The position numbers were made by a program, and so were the translations under genes. Below are positions 17,820 to 26,781 of a stretch of DNA of 34,292 nucleotides, piece after piece. The notes below the pieces were generated by a model, which did no database searches, had not been told where the DNA came from, and was given only the letters and a program-made list of their open reading frames with translations. This DNA comes from Minisyncoccota bacterium (GTDB lineage: Bacteria > Patescibacteriota > Minisyncoccia > UBA6257). Each line of letters starts with the position of its first letter. The first letter of the stretch is position 1. The DNA lies in the NCBI GenBank assembly GCA_028711005.1, contig JAQTTC010000004.1, positions 1 through 34,292 on the forward strand, in the 5' to 3' direction.

Positions 17820-18548
17820 ATGGAACATTATTCTACATTAGCTTTTGTTTTAAAACAAGAACCAATTAAAGAGCAAGATCGTAATTATACTTTTTATACT
17901 CAAAAATTTGGGAAATTAGCAATATTGACTCCTGGGGCTAGGAAAATAAAGGCTAAATTATCTGGTCATTTAGAATTACCTAGCTTAGTTCAAATTGAGT
18001 TTGCGATGTCTTATAAGCCACGTTTGATTAGTGCTTTAGAAAAGTTTTCTTTTCCAGAGATAAAGAAAAAGCAAAAACCACTAACGGCTGCTTTTTTAAT
18101 GGCAGATTTAGCAGATAAGCTTAGCTTGGAAAAACAAGATGATCCAGAGATATGGAAATTATTATTTAATTCTTTTTATTTTCTAGAGGAGAACTTAAAT
18201 AAGTCCCCTCAAGTAGTTGATTTTATATGGCTTTATTTTAATGCTCAGTTTTTAGAAATTCTTGGGCTCTCTCCTTTTTTAGAAGGTTGTACTGAATGTG
18301 GGAGGACAATCAATAATAAATTTTTTAGTTTTGAAAAAAAAGGAGTTGTTTGTCAGCAGCATTCTCATAAAGACGATTGGCCAATCAGTAATAATCAAAA
18401 GAGAGCTCTTAATAAATTATTTAATTTTTCGCTTAAACAATTCTCAGACCCTTCTTGCCTTAAAGAAGTTTTAGAAGAAAAAAAATATATAGAAAAATTT
18501 CTTAGTAAATTTACTTTAGTGATAAAATCAGATATAATAAATTTATAA
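17820..18548 (+). CDS. recO: DNA repair protein RecO
   Basis: OB-fold N-terminus (LAFVLKQEPIKEQDRNYTFYTQKFGKLAILTPGARK); C-terminal FLEGCTECGR. Confidence 0.88.
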   Translation: MEHYSTLAFVLKQEPIKEQDRNYTFYTQKFGKLAILTPGARKIKAKLSGHLELPSLVQIEFAMSYKPRLISALEKFSFPEIKKKQKPLTAAFLMADLADKLSLEKQDDPEIWKLLFNSFYFLEENLNKSPQVVDFIWLYFNAQFLEILGLSPFLEGCTECGRTINNKFFSFEKKGVVCQQHSHKDDWPISNNQKRALNKLFNFSLKQFSDPSCLKEVLEEKKYIEKFLSKFTLVIKSDIINL

Positions 18549-18574
18549 GATTTTAAAATTTTTTAAACAAAATT

Positions 18575-20314
18575 ATGGAACTAAAAAAATTCTTTAAAAC
18601 TTTTTGGGGTGGAGCGTTAATGACGGTTTTGGTTTTAATTTTTGGTTATTTTGCATGGAGTTTTATTAACAGTGGAGGAGTAACTTTTAGTTTTTCAGGA
18701 GCAGATGAAGTAAAATCTGGTGAAATAAAAGAGTTTAATTTTGTAATAGAAAATGGCTCTCGAGTAAGTATTCAAGAAGCAGAAGTAAGAATTAAGTTGC
18801 CAGAAGGTGTTATTAATGTTGAGGACCCAGAGGAGACAACTATTATTTATAATTTTCAACAGATATCATCACAGTCTTCTGAGAGAAAAGAAGTAGATCT
18901 TTTGATTACTGGGGAATCAAAAACTTTAAAAAACATTGAAGTAAGTCTTCTATATCGTCCTCGAGGCATTAGTTCTGTTTTTGAAAAAAAAGTTAATAAG
19001 TCAGTATTGATTTCTGGTTCTTCTTTTGGGTTAGAAGCAGTAACTCTCAATCAAGTTTTTTCAGAGCAGATATTTCCTATAGAAATTAACTGGGAGAATC
19101 TTTCTTCTTATGCTTTTGATAATGTTGAAATAAGAGCAGAGTGGCCAGCAGGTTTTATTTTTCAAGAATCTAATCCAGAGATTTCTTCGGAAACTACTGG
19201 GTATAATAAGTGGTCTTTAGGAGAATTAAGTCCTGCGAGTCATGGAAAGATTTTAGTAAAAGGTTTTCTTACTGGACAGCCAGGAGAAACAAAAAGAATA
19301 ATTTTAAGTTTAGGAATGATAAAAGACGAAACTTTTCTTCCTTTAAGTAGGACAGAGGGGTATATCACATTAATAAAAAACCCTTTATCAATTTCTTCTT
19401 TAGTTAATGGAGAGATTAATTATAATGCTGATTTAGGGGAAACTTTAAATGTTGTTATTAATTATCAAAATAATTATTCAACTGCTTTAAGGAATTTAGA
19501 TGTAGAGACTGTATTAAATGGAGATATTTTTGATTTATCCTCATTGAGAGCTCCAAATGCAACTTTTTCTTCCAAAACCAACACTTTAACTTGGTCAGGG
19601 GCTAAAGTATCTCCTCTTTATGCTCTTAATCCAGGCGAAAGAGGATCTTTAGAATTTTCAGTTAAATTAAAGAAAGATTGGCCAATGATAAGTTCGGTTC
19701 AAAAAAATGTACTTTTAGAAATTCAAACAGTTATTAAAAGTTTAAATGTGCCAGAACAATTAGAGGTCTCTGAATTGCCTCGGGCAGCATCTTTGAACAC
19801 AATAAAACTTAATTCTGATTGCAAGGTAGTTGTTGGGAGCTATTTTCGAGACGCTAGCTCGCAAATTGCAAATTCAGGAAGCTTGCCTCTTAGGGCTGAT
19901 AATGCTACTGACTTTACAATTCATTGGACGATAGTCAATAGTTTTAATGCGTTAAGAGACATAAAAATTAAAACAACTTTACCTCTTTGGGCAGAATTTA
20001 CAAGTCAAATTAGTGGTAATTATGGGCAAGCTCTTCCAATTTATGATCCTTTAACTCGGGAATTTTCCTGGAAGATTGATTCTGTTTCGGCTGGTTCTGG
20101 TGTTTTGACTAAAGCCCAAGAACTTATTTTCCAGATTAAAGTTACTCCATCTCAGTCTCATATAAACCAAGGAATCAATTTAATTGAACAAACAGTTTTT
20201 ACAGCAACAGACGCTTTTACTGGGAAAAATATTAACTTAACTTATCCAGCAGTAAAATCTATTCAACTGTCTGATAAAACTGTTCTTCCTGATGAGGGAA
20301 TAGTAAGACCGTAA
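18575..20314 (+). CDS. Membrane-anchored surface protein with tandem Ig-like/DUF11-like domains
   Basis: N-terminal TM (GGALMTVLVLIFGYFAWSFI); repeated IEINWENLSSYAFDNVEIRAEWPAGF- and VVINYQNNYSTALRNLDVETVL-type modules. Confidence 0.75.
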   Translation: MELKKFFKTFWGGALMTVLVLIFGYFAWSFINSGGVTFSFSGADEVKSGEIKEFNFVIENGSRVSIQEAEVRIKLPEGVINVEDPEETTIIYNFQQISSQSSERKEVDLLITGESKTLKNIEVSLLYRPRGISSVFEKKVNKSVLISGSSFGLEAVTLNQVFSEQIFPIEINWENLSSYAFDNVEIRAEWPAGFIFQESNPEISSETTGYNKWSLGELSPASHGKILVKGFLTGQPGETKRIILSLGMIKDETFLPLSRTEGYITLIKNPLSISSLVNGEINYNADLGETLNVVINYQNNYSTALRNLDVETVLNGDIFDLSSLRAPNATFSSKTNTLTWSGAKVSPLYALNPGERGSLEFSVKLKKDWPMISSVQKNVLLEIQTVIKSLNVPEQLEVSELPRAASLNTIKLNSDCKVVVGSYFRDASSQIANSGSLPLRADNATDFTIHWTIVNSFNALRDIKIKTTLPLWAEFTSQISGNYGQALPIYDPLTREFSWKIDSVSAGSGVLTKAQELIFQIKVTPSQSHINQGINLIEQTVFTATDAFTGKNINLTYPAVKSIQLSDKTVLPDEGIVRP

Positions 20315-20333
20315 ATTTAATATTTAAAATTCA

Positions 20334-21704
20334 ATGACTAAAAATAATGATTTAATGGAAAAAATCGTTTCTTTATGTAAAAGACGAGGTTTTGTTTATC
20401 CCTCCTCTGAGATTTATGGTGGTTTTGCAAATGTTTATGACTTTGGTCCTTTGGGATCTCTTTTAGCAAAGAATATTCGTGATATTTGGATAAAAAAAAT
20501 GGTTCAGGAAAGAGATGATGTTTATTTAATAGATGGATCTATTTTAATGCATCCTAAAGCTTGGGAAGCCAGTGGTCATACGGTTGCTTTTACTGATCCT
20601 TTAATCCAGTGCCCAGCTTGTAAAAAAAGGTTTCGAGCAGATAAGCTTGAAGGTTGGCAGCTTAAAAAGGACAATCAAACAGGGCGATGGGAAGTTATAA
20701 AACAAGGTAGTTTAGTTTGTCCTGATTGTAAAGCAAATTTAATTCCAACAGTAAAAGAATTTAATCTTTTAATGACGACAGAAGTTGGTTCAATAGCTGG
20801 AGAGAAATCAAAGGTATATTTAAAAGGGGAATCATGCCAAAATATTTATTTAAATTTTCTTCCATTTAGAGATACAATGACAGCTAAATTCCCTTTTGGA
20901 ATGGCTCAGATAGGAAAAGCTTTTCGCAATGAGATTACTTTAGGAAAATTTTTATTTAAGGTTCGAGAATTTGAGCAAATGGATATTGAATATTTTTGTG
21001 CTCCCGAAGAATCCGATAAGTTATACGAAGAATGGAAGCAGACTAGATTTAATTGGTATATTAAAGAAATGGGGTTAAGTAAAGAAAGGCTTCATTGGAG
21101 ACAGCATTCTCCAGAAGAAAGAATCTTTTATGCTAAGGATGCTTGGGATATTGAATACAAGTTTTTTAATGATTTTGAAGAACTAGAAGGTGTTCATAAT
21201 CGTTCTGATTATGATTTAAAACAGCAAGGAAAATTTTCTGGTAAAACCCTCGATTATTTTGATCCAACTAGTAAAAAAAGATTTATTCCATATATTATTG
21301 AATGCTCTGGTGGCCTTCAAAGAACTTTTTTTGCTGTTTTAGTAGAAAGTTATCGAGAAGAGATGATAAAGGATGAGAAAAGAATTTTTCTTAAAATAAA
21401 GCCCTCCCTTGCCCCTTATAAAGCAGCAGTGTTTCCTTTAGTAGCTAATAAACCTAAATTAACTGATAAAGCTAAGAATATCTTTAACTCTCTAAAATCA
21501 GAATTTATGGTTGCCTGGGACGATATTGGAAATATAGGAAAAAGATATCGTCGTCAAGATGAAATTGGTACTCCTTGGTGTATTACTGTTGATTATCAAA
21601 CTTTAGAAGACAATACAGTAACTATCCGTGATAGAGATACAATGAAACAAGAAAGATTTAAAATAGATGAAATTATAGAATATATTAAGGAAAAATTAAA
21701 ATGA
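20334..21704 (+). CDS. glyS: Glycyl-tRNA synthetase, dimeric class II type
   Basis: KRRGFVYPSSEIYGGFANVYDFGPLGSLLAKNI...; zinc-ribbon cysteines CPACKKRF...CPDCKANL; FRNEI...REFEQMDIEYF; ECSGGLQRTFFA. Confidence 0.97.
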   Translation: MTKNNDLMEKIVSLCKRRGFVYPSSEIYGGFANVYDFGPLGSLLAKNIRDIWIKKMVQERDDVYLIDGSILMHPKAWEASGHTVAFTDPLIQCPACKKRFRADKLEGWQLKKDNQTGRWEVIKQGSLVCPDCKANLIPTVKEFNLLMTTEVGSIAGEKSKVYLKGESCQNIYLNFLPFRDTMTAKFPFGMAQIGKAFRNEITLGKFLFKVREFEQMDIEYFCAPEESDKLYEEWKQTRFNWYIKEMGLSKERLHWRQHSPEERIFYAKDAWDIEYKFFNDFEELEGVHNRSDYDLKQQGKFSGKTLDYFDPTSKKRFIPYIIECSGGLQRTFFAVLVESYREEMIKDEKRIFLKIKPSLAPYKAAVFPLVANKPKLTDKAKNIFNSLKSEFMVAWDDIGNIGKRYRRQDEIGTPWCITVDYQTLEDNTVTIRDRDTMKQERFKIDEIIEYIKEKLK

Positions 21705-21733
21705 AGATAAATTTTGTCTTTTAGGTATTTATT

Positions 21734-23005
21734 ATGCATAAATTCAAGATAACAAAACTAGGTAATGGATTACGAGTAATAACAGTTCCTTCGAAAGAAT
21801 CACTCTCTTTTCAAGCCATGGTTTTAGTTAATACTGGAGCTGATTTTGAAACAAAGGAAAATAACGGTATTTCTCATTTTTTAGAACATATGTGTTTTAA
21901 GGGAACCAAAAAACGTTCTTCTAATTTTGATATAGTTCAAGAACTAGATTCTATTGGTGGTTCCTATAATGCTTTTACTACTGAAGAATATACAGGCTAT
22001 TATGCAATAGTAGCTAAACAGAAAAAGAATATTGCGTTAGATGTAGTTTCTGATATTTATTTGAATTCCCAATTTCCTGAACAGGAAATTAAAAAAGAAA
22101 GAGGGGTTATTATAGAAGAAATTAATATGTGTAAAGACGAACCAAAAAGATATATTTGGGATCTTTGGAATAGTTTACTATATGGCAACCAACCAGCTGG
22201 TCGATCTATTTTGGGTATTAAAGCAAATATTAAGCGTTTTAAAAAAGAAGATTTCTTCAAGTATTATGAGTCTCAATATAGAGCTAAATCAACGATAGTT
22301 GCTATTAGCGGAAATTTTTCTGAAAAAGAGGTTATTAAAGATATTCAAAAATATTTTGGAAACATTAGATTGGGCCAAGGCAAAGGTAAGGAAAAAATTA
22401 GAGAGAAGCAATCAAGGCCACAATTATTTTTAAAAAACAAACAGACAGATCAAACACATTTGGTTTTGGGGGTTAGAGGAATAGATTTATTTGATAAAAG
22501 AGTATATGCTTTAAAAGTACTAAATGCAATTTTAGATGGTGGTATGTCAGGAATCCTTTTTCAAACAATTAGAGAGAGACTAGGTGTAGCTTATTATCTT
22601 TATAGTTTTCTCTCTTGTAGTTCGGACCATGGTTTTTGGTCAGTTGCAGCGGGAGTAGATAATGCTCGTTTGGAAGAGGTAATTATGACAATTTTGAACG
22701 AATGGAAGAAGTTTAAAATTAAGCCTTTTAGTGTAAAAGACATCAAAAAAGCTCAAAACTATATTATTGGTAAATTGTCATTATTTTTAGAAGATGTTCA
22801 TAATGTAGCTGATAATATTGCTTTTCAGGAATTATTGCGTCGAAAGATAGAAACCCCTACTCAATATATTAAAAAAATAAAACAAGTTAGTCCTTATGAT
22901 TTACAAAAAGTAGCTCAAGATTTATTAAAACCTCAATTTTTAAATTTAGTTTTAATAGGCCCTCATAAAAATAAAAGAAAATTCGAAAGATTACTTCATG
23001 TTTAA
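21734..23005 (+). CDS. M16-family zinc peptidase
   Basis: HXXEH motif HFLEHMCFKGTKKRSS; downstream RERLGVAYYLYSF. Confidence 0.95.
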   Translation: MHKFKITKLGNGLRVITVPSKESLSFQAMVLVNTGADFETKENNGISHFLEHMCFKGTKKRSSNFDIVQELDSIGGSYNAFTTEEYTGYYAIVAKQKKNIALDVVSDIYLNSQFPEQEIKKERGVIIEEINMCKDEPKRYIWDLWNSLLYGNQPAGRSILGIKANIKRFKKEDFFKYYESQYRAKSTIVAISGNFSEKEVIKDIQKYFGNIRLGQGKGKEKIREKQSRPQLFLKNKQTDQTHLVLGVRGIDLFDKRVYALKVLNAILDGGMSGILFQTIRERLGVAYYLYSFLSCSSDHGFWSVAAGVDNARLEEVIMTILNEWKKFKIKPFSVKDIKKAQNYIIGKLSLFLEDVHNVADNIAFQELLRRKIETPTQYIKKIKQVSPYDLQKVAQDLLKPQFLNLVLIGPHKNKRKFERLLHV

Positions 23006-24047
23006 AATTAATCAAAATATAGATATTTCTTGGCAAAGCATTTTAAAGCTTTACATTGTTTTAATTGCTTTCATAGGTATTTGGTATTTTAGGCAAATTA
23101 TTTTTATTGCTTTGCTTGGTTTTATTCTAGCTTCTTTATTAGATAAACCAATAGAGTTTTTAGAAATAAGGCTAAAGAATCGTTGGGCAGCAACTTTTAT
23201 TATCTATTTTGTTTTTTTAAGCGGCTTAGGGATGATAGCTTATTTTTTGATACCAGTTTTAAACACTTATATAATTGGTTTTTCAGATTTTCTTCCATCT
23301 TGGATGAACAAGGAATCTCTAGTACAATTCTGGCAAGGTTGGCAAGTAACAGAATCATCAATAGAAAGATGGCTGACTTTATTTGGTGTTTCCCAGGGGC
23401 AATTATATGAATTTTTAGTTCAGTCTGCTGATTTTTTAATTAAAATATTAGGTGGAGCCTTTACTGCGTTTTTTGTACTTATTTTTTCTTTTTTTATTAA
23501 TACAGAAAAAAGAGGAATTGAAAAAGCAATATGTTTAATCTTCCCAAGGGCTTATGAAGATTATGTTATTTATCTTTGGGGAAAAACTCGTCAGAAAGTT
23601 AGTAGTTGGTTTTTTGGTCAATTGATTTTAAGTACTATAGTTGGAGGCTTAGTATTTATTAGTCTTAAAATTCTAGGTATCGCCCAAGCTGAATTTTTAG
23701 CTGTTTTAGCTGCATTATTTGATTTTATTCCATATATTGGTCCTTTAGTTATTGGTTTAATCGCAGTCTTTGTTGGAATGAGTCAAAATATATTTTTAGG
23801 TATTTCTATATTAGTTGTTTTTGTTATTGTTCAAGGAATAGAAGGGTTTATTAATCCTTTGTTAAGAGCTAAAACAATGAAACTTAATCCTCTAGTCATT
23901 CTTTTAGCGCTTTTAATTGGAGGTAGGTTGGCTGGTATTGCTGGAGCCATTATAGCCTTACCTATAGCAGCAGCAGCGTTTGAATTACTTAGGGATAGCC
24001 GAAGCGGTCGTCTAGCCTCTTATCTACCTCAAAAACAATTACTATAA
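22998..24047 (+). CDS. AI-2E family transporter (PerM-like membrane protein)
   Basis: Multi-TM protein; ALFDFIPYIGPLVIGLIAVFVG and VQGIEGFINPLLRAKTMKLNPLVILLALLIGGRLAGIAGAIIALP are diagnostic. Start overlaps the M16 gene by 8 nt. Confidence 0.93.
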   Translation: MFKINQNIDISWQSILKLYIVLIAFIGIWYFRQIIFIALLGFILASLLDKPIEFLEIRLKNRWAATFIIYFVFLSGLGMIAYFLIPVLNTYIIGFSDFLPSWMNKESLVQFWQGWQVTESSIERWLTLFGVSQGQLYEFLVQSADFLIKILGGAFTAFFVLIFSFFINTEKRGIEKAICLIFPRAYEDYVIYLWGKTRQKVSSWFFGQLILSTIVGGLVFISLKILGIAQAEFLAVLAALFDFIPYIGPLVIGLIAVFVGMSQNIFLGISILVVFVIVQGIEGFINPLLRAKTMKLNPLVILLALLIGGRLAGIAGAIIALPIAAAAFELLRDSRSGRLASYLPQKQLL

Positions 24048-24067
24048 TTATTTAATTCATTTTATAT

Positions 24068-24901
24068 ATGCTTTTCGATTCACATACTCATTTAAATTTG
24101 GCTGCTTTTGATGAAGACAGAGAGCAGGTATTAAAGAGAATTTTAAAAGAGAAAGTTTCAGTAATAAATATTGGTACTTGTTTTGAAACATCTAAAAAAG
24201 CAATAGCTATAGCTAATCAATATGAAAATTGTTGGGCTACTGTAGGATTGCATCCTAGTCATACGATTCCGCTTAAAATAGATAAAAATGAATTAGCTTT
24301 AATTAATTCTAAATCAGAATTTTTAAATCCAGAAACTTTTAATAATGAATTTGAGACTCTTTTAGAAAACCCGAAGGTAATTGCTATTGGAGAATGTGGT
24401 CTAGATTATACTTATTTAAATGATTTTTCAGGCGCAGATAAAGAAAAATATAAAAAAATAGAAGAGAATGAATTTAGAAAGCAGATTCAAGTTGCTAAAA
24501 AACACAAATTAGTTTTATGTTTACATGTACGAGATCTTTATAATGAGGCTCTTGATATTTTAGAAGATGAGCATTATGAAAACGGTGGAGTATTTCATTT
24601 TTTCACTGGTAATATTTCTGAAGCAAAAAAAATCATAGAAAAAGGGTTTTATTTAGGTTTTTCAGGAGTAATCACTTATTCTCAGAATCTAAATAATGTA
24701 ATTGAAAAAATACCTCTTGAGAAGATATTAATTGAAACTGATGCTCCTTATGTTGCTCCTGTTCCTTATCGTGGCCAAAGGAACGAACCGCTTTATGTTA
24801 AAGAAGTAGCTAAAAAAATTGCTCAAATTAAAAAACTTCCTCTAGAGGAAATAGAGGAAGTTACGTTTAAAAATGCAGTTAAGGTGTTTAAACTTCAATA
24901 A
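24068..24901 (+). CDS. tatD: TatD-family hydrolase (metal-dependent DNase)
   Basis: FDSHTHLNLAAF, VGLHPSHT, IGECGLDY, LETDAPYVAP-like motifs. Confidence 0.95.
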   Translation: MLFDSHTHLNLAAFDEDREQVLKRILKEKVSVINIGTCFETSKKAIAIANQYENCWATVGLHPSHTIPLKIDKNELALINSKSEFLNPETFNNEFETLLENPKVIAIGECGLDYTYLNDFSGADKEKYKKIEENEFRKQIQVAKKHKLVLCLHVRDLYNEALDILEDEHYENGGVFHFFTGNISEAKKIIEKGFYLGFSGVITYSQNLNNVIEKIPLEKILIETDAPYVAPVPYRGQRNEPLYVKEVAKKIAQIKKLPLEEIEEVTFKNAVKVFKLQ

Positions 24902-26603
24902 CAATCGGAAGAATCATTGGCCTGCGCTGTATTTTTTTAAATAAGAATAAACCAATTTTATTCCTTAAATTATTTCGAATGTACTCTTCATTAAATGCAT
25001 TGTTGCTAGTAGAGTGGTTAATAATTTCTTTTATTAGTTTTCTGGTTTGATTTATTAATTCTTTTGATTCTTTCATATAAACAAAACCTTGAGAAATAAT
25101 TTCTGGATTACTATGTAGTAATCCGGTTTTTTTATCAATGAGAGCAACAATAATAAATATTCCATCTTGAGAAAGGGTTTGTCTTGCCCTAAGGACTACT
25201 TCCTTAACATCTCCAACTCCTAGTCCGTCTACCATAATATAGTTTGTGGGAACAAACTTTTCAGTAGCAATGATTTTGTTTTTACTTAATTCAATAATTT
25301 GTCCATTTGTAGCAATAACTATATTTTTTGGAGGAATATTGACAGATTCTGCTAATTCCCCATGTGTTTTAAGCATTGAGTAATGACCATGGATAGGCAT
25401 AAAAAATTTAGGTTTAACTAAATTAATCATTGCTTTTAAATCTTCTTGATAACCGTGACCAGAGGCATGAATATCAAGCATTTTGTAATGATAAACTTTA
25501 GCTCCTTGTTTAGCTAGATTATCTTTTATATTCTGAACAGCTAATTCATTTCCCGGAACAACAGAAGATGAAAAAATAACCGTATCTTTTTTCTGAATTC
25601 TTAAATATTTATGACCTTTATTTACAATTCTCATTAAAACTGCCTCTGACTCTCCTTGAGCTCCAGTACAAAGAACAGTTAATTTTTTAGGATCAATTCG
25701 ACTTGCTTCTTGCCACTTGATAACAGTTCCTTTCTTTATAGAAAGATATTTTAATTTTTCAGCAATAGCGACATTTGTTTTCATTGCGAATCCTTCGATA
25801 ATAACTTTTCGATTGTATTTTTCTGAAAGCCAAATGGCTTGTTGAACACGGCTAAGCAATGAAGCAAAAGTCGATAAAATAATTCTCCCCTCAGCATTTC
25901 TAAAAATTGGATCTAAGTTATCCATGATTGTTTTCTCTGAGATTGAGTGTCCAGGACTTTCAGCTCCAGTTGAGTCTGATAGCAGGAGAGTGGTTCCCGA
26001 AGAAGCAAGGCTAATAATATGAGAAGGATCAGCTGGTTTGTCAGCTATTGGGTGAAGATCAAATTTAAAGTCAGTAGCATACATAATCAATCCTGCAGGG
26101 CTATTAATTGCTAAACCAAGCGTATCAGGAATATTATGATTAACATGAAAAGGGATAATATTGAAGGGTCCCAAAATTATTTTTTTGCCCGAAGATATCT
26201 CTTGAATATTAAGTTTTTTTAAGTTAGGAAAGTCTTCCTGTCTTTTTAAGATGATTCCTTTAGTGAGAGGGGCAGTATACATTTGAGGATAATTTAATTT
26301 ATCAATTAAATAAGGAATGCCCCCGATATGATCATAATGGCCATGAGTAATAATTACTCCTAGTATTTTTTTCTCAGGATGATTTGTTAAATACTCTATG
26401 TTAGGAATTATAAAATCAATTCCTGGCATATTTTCGTCAGGAAATTGTAAGCCCATATCAATAATTAAAATTTGATTTTGGTATTCAAATAAAGTCATAT
26501 TGCGGCCAATTTCTTCAAGTCCCCCTAAAGGAATTATTTTAACTAAATCTGTTTTTTTCTTTGTAAAACCGTGAGGTTTTTGATCTTTTTTTGTCTGATA
26601 CAT
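24888..26603 (-). CDS. rnj: Ribonuclease J
   Basis: KIIPLGGLEEIGRNMTLFEY, ITHGHYDHIGGIPYL, LLSDSTGAESPGHSISE, PIHGHYSML, ASGHG. Confidence 0.97.
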   Translation of the reverse strand: MYQTKKDQKPHGFTKKKTDLVKIIPLGGLEEIGRNMTLFEYQNQILIIDMGLQFPDENMPGIDFIIPNIEYLTNHPEKKILGVIITHGHYDHIGGIPYLIDKLNYPQMYTAPLTKGIILKRQEDFPNLKKLNIQEISSGKKIILGPFNIIPFHVNHNIPDTLGLAINSPAGLIMYATDFKFDLHPIADKPADPSHIISLASSGTTLLLSDSTGAESPGHSISEKTIMDNLDPIFRNAEGRIILSTFASLLSRVQQAIWLSEKYNRKVIIEGFAMKTNVAIAEKLKYLSIKKGTVIKWQEASRIDPKKLTVLCTGAQGESEAVLMRIVNKGHKYLRIQKKDTVIFSSSVVPGNELAVQNIKDNLAKQGAKVYHYKMLDIHASGHGYQEDLKAMINLVKPKFFMPIHGHYSMLKTHGELAESVNIPPKNIVIATNGQIIELSKNKIIATEKFVPTNYIMVDGLGVGDVKEVVLRARQTLSQDGIFIIVALIDKKTGLLHSNPEIISQGFVYMKESKELINQTRKLIKEIINHSTSNNAFNEEYIRNNLRNKIGLFLFKKIQRRPMILPIVIEV

Positions 26604-26626
26604 TTTTTTAATTTAATTTTAATTTG

Positions 26627-26710
26627 TGCCTTGAGGGAGATTCGAACTCCCAATCCCTTTCGGGAACTAACTCCTGAAGCTAGCGCGTATGCCAATTCCG
26701 CCATCAAGGC
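26627..26710 (-). tRNA. tRNA-Leu(CAG)
   Basis: Minus strand acceptor GCCTTGA/TCAAGGC, anticodon arm CTAGC-TTCAGGA-GTTAG, variable arm, T-arm GGGAG-TTCGAAT-CTCCC. Confidence 0.94.
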
Positions 26711-26716
26711 ACACTC

Positions 26717-26744
26717 CCCGTTAATTTTAAATTACGGGTTTTTT
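26717..26744 (+). terminator. Plus-strand terminator-like hairpin
   Basis: CCCGT ... ACGGG followed by TTTTTT. Confidence 0.45.
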
Positions 26745-26781
26745 ATTGTTTTATTTTTTAAAGATTACTCAAGGAATAATG

